From NCBI GenBank assembly GCA_035578175.1, contig JAQMRL010000010.1, positions 30,179,784-30,243,783 of the forward strand: DNA of 64,000 bases. Reading direction: 5' to 3'. The DNA is from Catonia carolina (lineage: Eukaryota; Arthropoda; Insecta; Hemiptera; Achilidae). The translations under genes and the position numbers were made by a program. Under the pieces are notes generated by a model. The model searched no databases. It was given only the letters and a program-made list of their open reading frames with translations, and was not told the origin of the DNA. Positions 54,201 through 64,000 of the stretch are shown in pieces. Position 1 is the first letter of the stretch. Each line of letters begins with the position of its first letter.

Positions 54201-54843
54201 CCGACTACCAGCTTCTTTTATTTCTGTTACGCATATATTAATATCATATTCGATACTAACTTACATAAATAATTGTATGTCAAAAATATTAATAACTTTT
54301 ACTTTAGTTCTTACGTCATTTCCTAAGCAATTACTACATCAGAACGGGAAAATACCAGATAAACTAGTTAACCTATAGAAATCTTAACTGGCTAAGATAA
54401 TTTTTTATCTTTTCTTTTATTTTTATTTTTTACTTTTTAACTGAATGTTGTTTGTAATCAACCTGATATTTTTTTATTCCTAAAAAAATTATTATGTAAG
54501 TCGACTAAATTTAAAACTAATCGTTCGTAACAATATGCAAAAGATTTTCTCAGGACTTACTGATTTCGAAATAAATTTTCTTACTTGTATATAAGTTGTT
54601 CTAATTAACTTTTTTACTTTATATAATTTAGTGTTGATATATTTATTATTCGTTGTTCTATTTTATTCATTAGTAGACTACAATATTTACTAGTTCTTGT
54701 ATTGCAAAACGTATAATTATTATAACGTCTGTAGAAATAGGGCACTGAAAATATCTCGTTGAAAACTAAATTTAATTTGACAAATTTAAATATTATTTAC
54801 ATTAAAATTAGTTAATTATAAGAATTATTTTGAACTAATTATT
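54201..54843. other. Unannotated A+T-rich stretch
   Basis: No feature recognised. Confidence 0.5.
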
Positions 54844-55547
54844 ACTTTCTTTTGGCGCGAACATTTTCCTATATATCGGTCAAACGGAAGTGATTTATTA
54901 GTGAAATTTTTCACTTTTTGCGATTTTCTCAAAAAATGGCCCTATGATTTTTTAAAGCGCTTCATTTACTACATTTTAATGCTCTGCAAGCCCATCTTTT
55001 ACTCTGTGTGTAAGTGGTACCTCTGCTGAAATGTTTGAGGACTGTCCTTTCGTGGTAAAAAGGTATTTTTAAGATCACTGCCTTAATATGCTTTTTAGGG
55101 GGAAAGCCTACACAATCCAAGTTATAGAAAATTTAAAAATTTACAACTTCTAAAGCTTGCTTTTCAAGCATTTTTTCTGCAATCTTTAGTTTAGTGTCAA
55201 TTAGTAATTTTCTGTATATTTTCTTTATTGAAATCGGTAAACAAATGGGATATTTTAAGATTAAATCCTTAAATGAATTTCACTCCAAAGTATATAGCTA
55301 CAGTATGATCAAAGTTATAAAAAATTTAAAATTCTACAACTTTTATTTTTAACATTTATTTCTACAACGCTTACTTTTAGCATCAATTAGTGATATTCCG
55401 TATTTTGAAGGCCTGCAGCAGTTAAGTTTCATTTAGCGTCATCGCTTGTGATTAAAATTTGGTTGGTTTTTTTTTACTTTGATTACTCGTGATTATGAAA
55501 TATATATTTTATTATTTACATTGGCAAGAGAAAGTCGTGTGAGTTTC
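54844..55547 (+). mobile_element. H1 element, copy 6, 5' internal deletion
   Basis: ACTTTCTTTTGG is joined directly to GCGAACATTTTC, so the segment containing the GT tract is lost. The body and 3' motif GGCAAGAGAAAGTCGTGTGAG remain. The terminal hairpin is cut off. Confidence 0.8.
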
Positions 55548-56284
55548 TTTTCCTATTTTTTTAAAGTATAAAAATATTTATTTATTTCTCAAAAAAAAAC
55601 TTTTTACTTATAAATAACCTTACATTACCATTATTATATTACATTTGTTTTAACTTTTAAATTTCCGCTTTGCGCAGTCTAGCGCTCTAACCATTAAGCT
55701 ACGGATACGGCAATAAAATTTAATAGAACTTCTAATGGCAAAATGACCTATTATTAACAAAATTATTTTTTATAGCGCTTAATCATAGATAAGAAATTTT
55801 TATAAATGATTTAATAAAGTTACGAAGGACCTTGAGAAGATTGGAGTAACGTAGGAAAACATATTGGACCAGTAGAATAAAAGAGAGAGCAAATGTACGG
55901 ATAAGCGAAGAAAAACTTACAAAGAATTTAAAGAACAGAGCTGTATAAAAACCTTCCAGATATGTGAAAAATTACTCTTTAAATTTAAAATCCTTCAATA
56001 CGATAAAATAAGAAAAATAGTGATGTAATTTCTTGAAATTCAGTTCTGATGGAATTCACAAAATTGAGTATTGGTTTTTTATTAGAGTTAAATTTTCTGT
56101 AAGGCAGTTAAACTTTTTGAGATAGCGCATACGATATAGCCATGCTTAACTACATTCTAAACGAGTAAACGTGCAACCAATAAACAAAAATAGAAAAGAA
56201 ATTTTCCTTCTAGATACATTTTGGAAAATCGATTTTTATATTTATTTCATTATTTGGAATTCTTTTTTTTATTTTGCGTTGTTT
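55548..56284. other. Unannotated stretch with tRNA-like half
   Basis: At about 55672-55716 the minus strand reads CCGTAGCTTAATGGTTAGAGCG, like the 5' half and A box of a tRNA. No B box follows, so it is a decayed tRNA or SINE head. Confidence 0.4.
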
Positions 56285-56665
56285 AGGACTTCAGGTCATG
56301 GGCCAAAAATCTAATTTGAACCTCTACAGACTTTACTAAGTAAACGAGGAGTAAGGTGGTTTACAATTGCCTCCCCACTGAGTGGAAAAGTATCTTTATC
56401 AGAATACCAGGCGTTCGAAAAGCATCTACTCCTACCCTCAAAATGACACCTTCACTTCACTCACCACAGAGTCTGGCTGTGTAATGATGAAATTCATTAC
56501 TCTCAGATGAGATTACTCTTGACCTCTGTCTTTTACACCTCTACCTCTCCTATTCTTAAATCTTCTGTCATATAATTGGCTGACCATGTGGTAAGAAACA
56601 GAACTATTTTTTGTACCCCTGAAACTAGCAGTTCGAGAGCAAATAATTTAATACTCCACTGCCTG
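56285..56665 (-). mobile_element. SR1 copy
   Basis: Diverged body from a decayed tail near GTCCTAAACAACG to the head near AACAGGCAGTGGAGTA. The sequence beyond the head (TTAGTAAGTTATGG.TGG) is also found beyond the SR1 at 60.9 kb. Confidence 0.8.
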
Positions 56666-56799
56666 TTACGGGTTAGTAAGTTATGGCTGGCAAAAGATTT
56701 CGCTCGGAAATTCTTTTACCTCAGTGAAATGAGACCACAGAATTTCAAAAACATTTTAAAGTTTTACCTGTGAGACTTATAATTTTTAACCTGTGTTAT

Positions 56800-57188
56800 T
56801 TAGGTCATCAGCCGGAAGGCTGGCTTGAACCACTAGAAGCTTTACTAAGTAAAATAAGGAGTGAGGTGGTTTACCGTCCCTTCCTCACTGAGTTGAAAAA
56901 TATGCTTATCAGTATACCAGGCCTTCCGAAAAGCACATAAACATTCTCCACCCTGTTTATGATGAATGTTTATTCATCTAGGGTCTGGCTGTATAATGAA
57001 ATTTATTACTCGCAGAGGAAATAACTCTGATTAGTGTTTTTTACACTTTTACCTCATCTGTTCTTAAATGATTCAGTCATATAATTGGCTGACCATGTGA
57101 TTAGATACAGAACTATTTTATGTAGCCTACCCCTAAAACTAGCAGATCGAGTGCAAATAATTTAACACTCCACCTGCCTGCTATAGGC
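56800..57188 (-). mobile_element. SR1 copy
   Basis: It runs from CTGATGACCTAAATAAC (tail) to GCCTATAGCAGGCAGGTGG (head). It lies about 130 bp from the preceding copy, in the same orientation. Confidence 0.82.
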
Positions 57189-58093
57189 AAGAATTTTTTT
57201 ATCATAATTTAGCATTTTTAACCTAAAAATTAATGAAATTAGTGCTAGAACTGTTTCTTCCATGGTTTTTTCTTAAATATAACTAATATAAAACATAAAA
57301 TTTTGGGATCGAATTCAATAACACTTTTTTACGTTTAACATAAAATAACTTTGTTAAATACTTAAGTCTTTGTTGTTGTTTTTTAATTTAACACAGAAAA
57401 TTAAATTTTGAGGTGTTAAATTTTCTGCACTCGAACCGAATTCAAATAAATTTAACACTCCACCTGCCTGTTAAGGGCAAAATTTTCTGTTTTGATTTTA
57501 TTAAAATGATTAGGCCACTCAATTATATGATTCTATTTATTTTTTTATATTTTTGGAAATTTATAAATATGTGATAATTTTCCTGGTTACCTTACCAAGT
57601 TGCTTTAGAAATTATTATAATTTAAAAATTAAATTTAAGTATATACTTAAAGACGATAATCATTGTAATAATGTTTTATATTAAAAAACGGTTTGGGAAA
57701 TTTCAAAATCCTTTTTAATAACAAAACTGGTAAATTCATTTACGTAATAGTATGACCCCTTTATATTAAAACAAAGATAAAAAGTAATTTTCATTAATCA
57801 TTTTTGTAACCAGTATTTCTATTAATAAAATTAAATAACCTACATAACACACTAATTCAAATTTTCCTTGTAACTGACACTGACGTAAATAAGCTTGTTT
57901 AATTGACAAGTTTAAATAGGTTTAATTTTTTTTACATAGATGAATTTTTTTTCTTGATGTGCTGTTTTTAGGATTCAATGAATACACAAAATAGTGAAAA
58001 TTACCGTTATCTATCCGTGTAGATATATTTTACCCTACCGAAAATTACGAAGTATAAGAGTAACAATTTTGGAGCGACTGATCAGAAAGCTAT
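57189..58093. other. Unannotated stretch with isolated SR1 head
   Basis: TTTAACACTCCACCTGCCTG at about 57450-57472 is a stray SR1 head end. Otherwise unassigned A+T-rich DNA. Confidence 0.5.
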
Positions 58094-58830
58094 GTTGTTT
58101 TGGCCATCAGCCGAAAGGCTGGTTTGAACCTGTAGAGGTTTTACTAAGTAAAACGAGAAGTGAGGTGGTTTACCATGCCTTCCTCATTGAGTAGGAAAGT
58201 ACGCTTATCAGCTTGCCGGGCCCTCTGAAAAGCACATATTTTCCACTCTGCAAATGACGCCTTTACTTCATTCACCACAGGGTCTGGCTGTATAATGAAA
58301 TTCATTACTTTCAGAGAAGATAACTCTGATTAGTGTCTTTTACACCTCTACCTCTTCTGTTCTTAAATGATTCAGTAATTTGATTGGTTGACCATGTGAT
58401 AATAAACAGAACTATTTATTTTAGCCCTGCAACGAACAGATGTTTTTTTAATTCCTAATTTGTGTACGTTGCAATCTGTTCAATTCAGAACAATAAGCAA
58501 CCCCATGACCCAATGAGATGAGGATGATATGTATGACGTGTAAATGAGGTGTAGTCTTGTACAGACCCAGACCGACCACTCCTGAGAGAGTATGGTTAAT
58601 TTAATCCCAACCATCAAAGTACACCTGTAACCACTGTCTAATATTCAAATCCGTATAAAAGTAACTACCTTTACTAGGATTTGAACCAGGAACCTTCGTC
58701 TCTGAAAATCAGCTGTGAAACAGCTGACTCGCGGCGACGACTTTACCTCTAGACCAACCCGGTGGGTTAAATAATCGACGGATTGAGTGTAAATAATTTG
58801 ACACTCCACCTGTCTGTAATGGGCAGCATG
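58094..58830 (-). mobile_element. SR1 copy split by SINE-A
   Basis: The tail half lies at 58094-58441 and the head end at 58776-58830. They flank a minus-strand SINE-A. CGAACAGAT (58433-58441) and CGACGGAT (from 58776) are the presumed diverged target duplication. Confidence 0.85.
58442..58768 (-). mobile_element. SINE-A, full length, inside SR1
   Basis: The minus strand starts AACCCACCGGGTTGGTCTAG and has the B-box-like TGGTTCAAATCC and the complete body, ending in an A-rich tail at 58442. Confidence 0.9.
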
Positions 58831-59014
58831 AATGAGTGATCATTATATGAAATTCATAACAAATGAAACTTTATATATCGGAAAAACATAAAATACCCTT
58901 GATTAGTCATCTTGTGAAAACTACAAGAAGATAATGAGTTCATAAGGGATTTCTCTTAAATCCCAAAAACAATCTGAAATTTCCAAAATACCAAAAATAT
59001 CCGAAGACTTTTTG

Positions 59015-59590
59015 AAATCCGGATGATAATAAATTTGTGTATGCGTGTCTGTGAACGAAATACGATATGTCAAGAACTCTTATCTCAAGAACAGAATAGC
59101 GTACGATGTTGAAACTTGGAACTAAAATTAGGTAATACAAAGATACTCAACATGAACTTTCCTTCAAAATTAATCAAGCGACAGTAGTAGTTTATTTGTC
59201 TGATTTTCACTTTTTCTAATTTTTTAAGAAACGGCTCCTACGATTCTTTAAAAAATCGTCTTATTTGTTTCCACATGTTTTATGCTCTATGTGATAGGGT
59301 TAGTGGCATATCTGCTAAAAATTCTTGGCGGGCTGTACTCTGTAGTAAAAATTGTTTTTTTTTTAGATATTGGCCATAATATGCATTTTAGGGCTAAAAT
59401 ATATAATTAAAGTTGTAAGAAGTAATAAATCTACACTTTTTATTACAATATTTATCCTACAGAAACCAATTTTAGCGTCAATTAGTGATTTTTGTATTTT
59501 TAGGTCCTACACAGTTTGATTTTCATTTAGCCTTTTTCTCTCTTGATTAAATTTTGATTAAGTTTGTTTGTTTTAATTTTTTTTTCAAAA
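59015..59590 (+). mobile_element. H1 element, copy 7, both ends lost
   Basis: Diverged H1 body: GTGTATGCGTGTCTGTGAAC (GT remnant), CTCAAGAACAGAATAGCGTA, ACGGCTCCTACGATTCTTTA and CTATGTGATAGGGTTAG. Neither the 5' motif nor the terminal hairpin is present. Confidence 0.7.
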
Positions 59591-59744
59591 TGAAACATTA
59601 TAAGTTTTATAATTTAAATTGCCTAGAGAACAATTTTTTAGTTCATTTAAATTCAAATCAACTGCTTTGGTTATTAGCGACTACTATATTATTACGGTAC
59701 AGAATCATTAGGTTTTAGTAATATAATAACATTCAGTTCCTAGT

Positions 59745-59830
59745 CGGGAATCAATTTCGGGATCTTCTGCTTTAAAGTGTACACCGTGTTTAAGCGCTCT
59801 AATCTTTCTGCCATGGAGGCAGCCTCGAGG
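59745..59830 (-). other. tRNA-like relic
   Basis: The minus strand has TGCCTCCATGGCAGAAAGAT, TAGAGCGCTTAAACACGG and ATTGATTCCCGACTAG, loosely tRNA-like (A box weak, T-arm poor). It may be a SINE head or tRNA pseudogene. Confidence 0.3.
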
Positions 59831-60130
59831 TACTCGTTTCTTTTTTAAACGCAGAAAAAATATTTTCTATATTGATTTCAAATAATTAATTAATTAAAAT
59901 ATAGTCCAAAGGTAAGCCTACTCAATCCAGAAAATCATCAGGAAACGCTTTCCTGATTTCTATCATTATAATTATATTTATATTAAAATATAATTAAAAG
60001 AAAAATATTTAAAATTGATTTCAAGTGACATTGATTGACTGATTTAATTGAATATTGAACAGGTGGTATAAATACAATACAGACTTATAATTTTATCATT
60101 TTGTCGTAATTTGCATTAACTTTCACTGTT

Positions 60131-60193
60131 ACTCTCTCTCTTTCTCTCTCTCTCTCTCTCTATCTCTCTCTTTCTCTCTCTCTCCCTCCCTCG
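60131..60193. repeat. (CT)n microsatellite
   Basis: Almost continuous CT with occasional TTT/CCC interruptions. Confidence 0.97.
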
Positions 60194-60343
60194 CCATTCT
60201 TCCTTATATTTACTTATATCTCTCTCACTCACTTGTAGATACTGGGTGATTCAAAACTGAATGATTATTCTCTTGGGAGTTGATTCTATAGCTAAAATTA
60301 AGAAAAACGTTCACATAAACACTTCGTCTGGAAACACTTTGTT

Positions 60344-60939
60344 AGTAAGTTGTTGTTAAGGTCATCAGCCAAAATGCTGATTTGAACCTCTAGAGGCTTT
60401 ACTAAGTAAAATGACGAGTAAAGTACTTTATCATTTCCTTCATCACTGAGTGAAAAAGTATGCTTATCAGCATGCCAAGCCCTCTGAAAATCATCGCTAC
60501 GCCGGCTCCATTGGCGTAGTTGGTAACATGCTTGCCTCTCATCATGCGGTCTTGGGTTCGAATCCCATTCAGGCACGGCATAATTTCATACGTTACAAAA
60601 AAAAATCATTTCATCATCACCGTCTGCATTAGCAGTAATTGCAGAACAGACGGGCGTTAAACCAAAAAAAAAAATCTGAAAAGCATCTACTTTCCACCCT
60701 GAAAATGACACCTTCACTTCATTCACAACAAGGTTTGGCTGTTAATGAAATTCATTAATCTCAGAGGAGATAATTCTGACTAGTGTCTTTTATACTTCTA
60801 TCTCTTCTGTTGTTAAATGCTTCAGTCATATAATTAACTGACCACATGATTAGAAACAACTATTTCTTGTACTCCTGAAACTAGCAGATCGAGTACAAAT
60901 AATTTAACACTCTATCTGCCTGTTATAGATTAGTAAGTT
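60344..60939 (-). mobile_element. SR1 copy carrying SINE-B
   Basis: TTAGTAAGTT occurs at about 60343-60352 and 60930-60939, flanking the tail (CTTAACAACAAC) and the head (ATAACAGGCAGATAGAG). SR1 is interrupted at 60496-60674 by SINE-B. Confidence 0.82.
60483..60687 (+). mobile_element. SINE-B with 13 bp target duplication
   Basis: The element at 60496-60674 has CCATTGGCGTAGTTGGTAAC and GGTTCGAATCCCATTCAGG, ending in an A run. TCTGAAAATCATC (60483-60495) and TCTGAAAAGCATC (60675-60687) are the duplicated SR1 target, differing at one base. Confidence 0.92.
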
Positions 60940-61163
60940 ATGGTTGGAAAAATATCATTATTAAATCGGCAGGAGTATTCCTACCGTTTTTGCAACTTCT
61001 ATTATTTGATTCCTTATAATGTTTTGTGTTATTATCAGTTTTAAATAAACAATTGACTTTATCCAACCTCACAGGAAAAAGTCTGATACTATCACGTCAG
61101 GACATTGTGGTGGTAATTTCACCAGTCCATTTCAACCAAAAATTTTAGTTTGGTAAATGTATT

Positions 61164-61290
61164 AATGTTTTTTTTATCCTAAATGTGTGAATGTTGCAAT
61201 CAGTTCAATTTAAGAACAATAAGCAACCTTATGACCAAATGAGTTGAGGATAATGTGTATGACGTAAAAATGAAGTGTAGTACACAATGT
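61164..61290 (-). mobile_element. SINE-A tail fragment
   Basis: GTGTGAATGTTGCAATCAGTTC and AACAATAAGCAACCTTATGACC match the 3' half of SINE-A. The head is missing. Confidence 0.75.
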
Positions 61291-61309
61291 ATAAAATGAA
61301 GTGTATATC

Positions 61310-61760
61310 AGATATCTTTAAAACTGAGGGAGAAGAGTTATGGGAACTATTTTGTATATTCTCATGGTTAGAAACTATAAGATGCCATCAAGTTCTCCTC
61401 GTAATTAAATTTTAAAAATTTCAGTGTGACCTTATTTCTTCTTCTTCTTCTTCTTCACTTCAAGGATTAGGCACGTCTGCCCGTTCCGGAAACCATCTTC
61501 TTCTCGGACGTCCCACACTTCTTTTTCCCTTGGGTCTGTAGTACCTAGCCAAGCGAGGAAACCGCTGATCCCCCATGCGCTCCAAATGAATGCACCAATT
61601 ACTCCTGTAGGCTCTCATCTCAGTGTGACCTTATTTCTTCAGGGTAAATTAATTCCGGGAGAAATATTTTACCAGTAGTAATTCGCTTCGTTTCCGGATT
61701 TATGTCTGGTATGACCATTTTTTATTATTTTTTGCTAAAGGATCAGCTCTCAATAGAATG
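61310..61760 (+). mobile_element. T8 repeat, copy 2, interrupted by LINE-L
   Basis: It aligns with 44.31-44.52 kb (GATGCCATCAAGTTCTCCTC; TTCGCTTCGTTTCCGGATTT) once 61442-61640 is removed. Confidence 0.65.
61442..61619 (-). pseudogene. LINE-L dead-on-arrival insert with 21 bp target duplication
   Basis: The minus strand encodes HLERMGDQRFPRLARYYRPK, then KRSVGRPRRRWFPERADVPN and a stop, followed by a GAAGAAG... tail (61442-61456). It is flanked by TCAGTGTGACCTTATTTCTTC at 61421-61441 and 61620-61640. It is the extreme C-terminus of the same broad class of LINE as 13.8 and 63 kb. The perfect 21 bp duplication suggests a fairly young insertion. Confidence 0.92.
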
Positions 61761-62588
61761 ACGGTAAATTTTGAATCAGCCTGTATACAAACACAAACAT
61801 TTTATTTACTGTCTTTATCATTCATTATCCAATCAGTTACAACAAGCAATTTTTTTTCTTGGTCTTTCTTTTCTATAGTTAAACATAATTTATGTAAAGA
61901 GTTCATGTGTGGGGAGTTGAACCGACTAGAATTGGATGTGTCAGAGCACTCTTTACTCAAGAACTACCTTGCATGACAATATCACGTATAAATGCATAAA
62001 TATACGTTCATAAATGCGCGCGCACATACTAAAGAAATCTTAACAAACTAAATTTATTCATAGTAAGTGACTTTCAGAGTTCTCTACGTCTTTCTTTCTC
62101 CCACCCTTCCCTCTTATTTACTCTCCTTAAAAACAAACGTACCTTCTTTCTCTTCTCTTGTTTTTTCTCCTTTTTCTTCACATTTATATTACTAATGTAT
62201 GTGACCCTCTTTCAGGAATCCAACAATAAAAAGTTAAATCTGCTCTCCTCATTCAAGACTTCATCTGTTTCATCTAAAATGTGGATGACAGCCAAAAATC
62301 GATGTTGTACACCTTCGACTACAATTTTTAATATGTATTAGACTTATTAAACTACTACAGGATGATTACGAAAAATTAATCGTTCCAATTTTGGTAATTT
62401 TCAACAGAAACAATACATTTCGTCAATTTAAAGGGGGGGGGGGACTAATGATCACATTAACCCTTTCTAACCCAGTGTGCCATAGAAGTCATATTGGAGT
62501 GAAACAACAGACCTCAAAATTTTAGATGTTACAGACAACTTTGGATTAAAGAATGCTGGGTCTGAAGTGTAATAATTTTCTGTACTCT
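61761..62588. other. Unannotated stretch
   Basis: Pyrimidine-rich around 62080-62180 and a G run at 62433-62442. No gene recognised. Confidence 0.5.
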
Positions 62589-62660
62589 AACCAGGATTCA
62601 AACCTGAGACCTCCACTTTGCAGTGTAGTATGCTGACCATTGTACCACGGAGGCAACCAT
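62589..62660 (-). other. tRNA-like relic (SINE head or tRNA pseudogene)
   Basis: The minus strand reads GCCTCCGTGGTACAATGGTC (A-box-like) and CAGGTTTGAATCCTGG (T-arm and B box). The acceptor stem halves do not pair, so it is not an intact tRNA. Confidence 0.5.
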
Positions 62661-62954
62661 TAATTTCTTTTTAAAGTTAATTTTGGGTTTAGAAGTTTGT
62701 GTTCACTTACTAAAATAAAGTAACATTTCTTCGAATATGTTGTATTTGTATACAAGTATATTTTTTAAACTGTTACTAAATAGTGATTTTATCCATTTTA
62801 CCAATATTTTTTAATTGTAAAATTTTTGAAGTCTTAAACAATATTAAAATTATACTTAGTTTTTTTGCTACAAATTTACGTAAGAGAATACATATTTTGT
62901 TTAGGAAGCGTGAACATGATTTGACTTATTCTTAATGTTGGGAACTTTCATACC

Positions 62955-63655
62955 TCTTCTTCTTCATGTAGCATCTCCATTACGAAGGTGTGCTAGCATC
63001 ATGGCAATCCTGACCTTGGAAACTGTAGCTCTAAATAGGTCGATGGATGACAAATTAAACCACTCTCGCAGGTTCCGTAGCCAGGAGGTTCTTCTTCTTC
63101 CAACCGATCGTTTGCCCATAATCTTTCCCTGGATGACAAGATGAAGAATTTCATATTTTGGACCTCTCAAGACATGGCCGAGGTACACCAGCTTTCTCTT
63201 CTTGATTTCGATCATCACTTCCATTCCCTTCTGCATCCTCCTTAGGACTTCCATGTTTGTGACTCTCTCTGTCCAAGATATTTTGTGCATCCTTCTGTAA
63301 ACCCACATCTCAAAGGCCTCAAGTCTTCGTTCACATTGCCTATTGGTAGTCCAGGCCTCTGCACCATAGTACAGCACCGGAAAGATGTAACACCTCAGCA
63401 CCCGAATTCTCAAGTCCAGACTCAGATTGTGGTTGCACAGCATCCTCTTCATTTTCACAAATGCGGCCCGGGCTCTCTCTATGCGGATTTTGATCTCAGT
63501 AGAGTAATCAAGGTTACTGTTCACCGTCATACCAAGATAGCTGTACTTCATAACTCTTTCCAACTGCTCTCCCTCCACATACAGGTGTTCGTCATGTGGG
63601 ACCACATTCTTGGTGATGACCATGCACTTTGTCTTCCTTAACTTTCATACCATCA
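62955..63655 (-). pseudogene. LINE-L reverse transcriptase C-terminal third
   Basis: A 220-codon open frame on the minus strand (from 63623) reads KYSYLGMTVNSNLDYSTEIK, RIERARAAFVKMKRMLCNHN, VLRCYIFPVLYYGAEAWTTN, EAFEMWVYRRMHKISWTERV, RKLVYLGHVLRGPKYEILHL and KRSVGRRRTSWLRNLREWFN, to a stop at 62964. Upstream, KTKCMVI and, one frame over, LDGMKV extend it to about 63655. These are post-catalytic motifs of an arthropod non-LTR reverse transcriptase; the YADD catalytic motif lies beyond the truncation. The 3' end is ATGAAGAAGAAGAGG. It is the best-preserved coding segment in the window. Confidence 0.9.
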
Positions 63656-63975
63656 AGTCCTAATGTGGCGTATGTGTAACACTTTTTGTCAGGCCATTAA
63701 AAGGGTTAAAGTTCTAAAAGTAATATTATTACACTTAAATATCAGTAAAATATATGCAATAATGTGCACATATTTTTTTGTGTACAGTTTAAATATTTGG
63801 GATTGAAAGGGTTAACAGAAATCAAATGACATAAGGAGAAAATCCATTATTATTCCTTTGAAGGTGTGACGTCATTCAGAGCCGCGGGCAGAACGGCGGA
63901 AAGGCCGATTCCATAATAATAGCGCAACTAATTTATTTTGTTGTTTAGTTAAATAAGGTAAATCCGAAATTTTAT
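63656..63975. other. Unannotated stretch
   Basis: No feature recognised. A short G+C-rich patch (GAGCCGCGGGCAGAACGGCGG) lies at about 63881-63901. Confidence 0.5.
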
Positions 63976-64000
63976 TTTATTATTATTATTATTATTATTA
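63976..64000. repeat. (TTA)n microsatellite at window end
   Basis: TTATTATTA runs to the last base. Confidence 0.95.

Overview
This window looks like intergenic, repeat-packed DNA from an arthropod nuclear genome, most likely an insect. It is strongly A+T-rich by eye. It carries eukaryotic mobile elements typical of insects: mariner, rosa/DD41D-type Tc1-mariner, PIF/Harbinger, tRNA-derived SINEs, non-LTR retrotransposons and solo LTRs. I found no convincing host gene exon, no intact rRNA or tRNA gene and no CRISPR array. Every protein-like segment I recognise is a broken piece of a mobile element. I cannot name the species.

Family names used here are mine. H1: a roughly 0.8-1 kb non-autonomous element with the inverted motif ACTTTCTCTTGCC / GGCAAGAGAAAGT, an internal GT tract and a 3' hairpin GTGTGA-GTGTT-TCACAC, resembling Helentron-associated (DINE-1-like) elements. 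SR1: a roughly 400 bp retroposon ending in CTAAACAACAACAAC, with 10-13 bp target duplications. SINE-A, SINE-B and SINE-C: three tRNA-headed SINEs. LINE-J, LINE-K and LINE-L: 3' remnants of three non-LTR retrotransposons. mar-F: mariner copies whose 5' end is replaced by an inverted copy of their 3' end. ITm: rosa/DD41D-like elements with several different terminal inverted repeats. T5, T6, T7, T8 and T9: other repeats seen at least twice.

Layout. 1-9 kb: TTA microsatellites, H1, SR1 copies, LINE-K inserted in LINE-J, a truncated mariner, SINE-A and LINE-J. 9-16 kb: an H1 copy holding a 607 bp TG...CA insertion, a Harbinger derivative with a MADF remnant, a hairpin-ended MITE, a 318 bp palindrome, LINE-L and T5. 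17-22 kb: SINE-A split by an ITm element, SR1, T6, SINE-B and a solo LTR. 24-34 kb: T7, T5, T6, an SR1 copy holding a tandem-duplicated insertion, H1 copies, a long-TIR element with a frameshifted conserved protein, and SINE-B in T5. 35-43 kb: a hairpin tandem repeat split by mar-F, an ITm N-terminal remnant cut by a second solo LTR, mar-F, a 1.34 kb ITm element inside an H1 end, T7 and H1. 43-51 kb: ITm pieces, H1 pieces, two mar-F copies, LINE-K, a MITE and SINE-C. 51-64 kb: long A+T-rich stretches, LINE-J, H1, several SR1 copies (two hit by SINEs), T8 hit by LINE-L, and a longer LINE-L 3' end.

Most worth a second look: (i) two solo LTRs (TG...CA, perfect 4 bp target duplications, TATA plus initiator) whose 3' part carries a perfect match to the metazoan histone-mRNA 3' stem-loop; (ii) four mariner copies with the same kind of snap-back architecture, three of which share one junction; (iii) the H1 family as a DINE-1-like element with a microsatellite at a fixed internal position. 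The nested insertions also give a relative order: LTR into H1, ITm into SINE-A and into H1, SINE-A and SINE-B into SR1, LINE-L into T8 and LINE-K into LINE-J.
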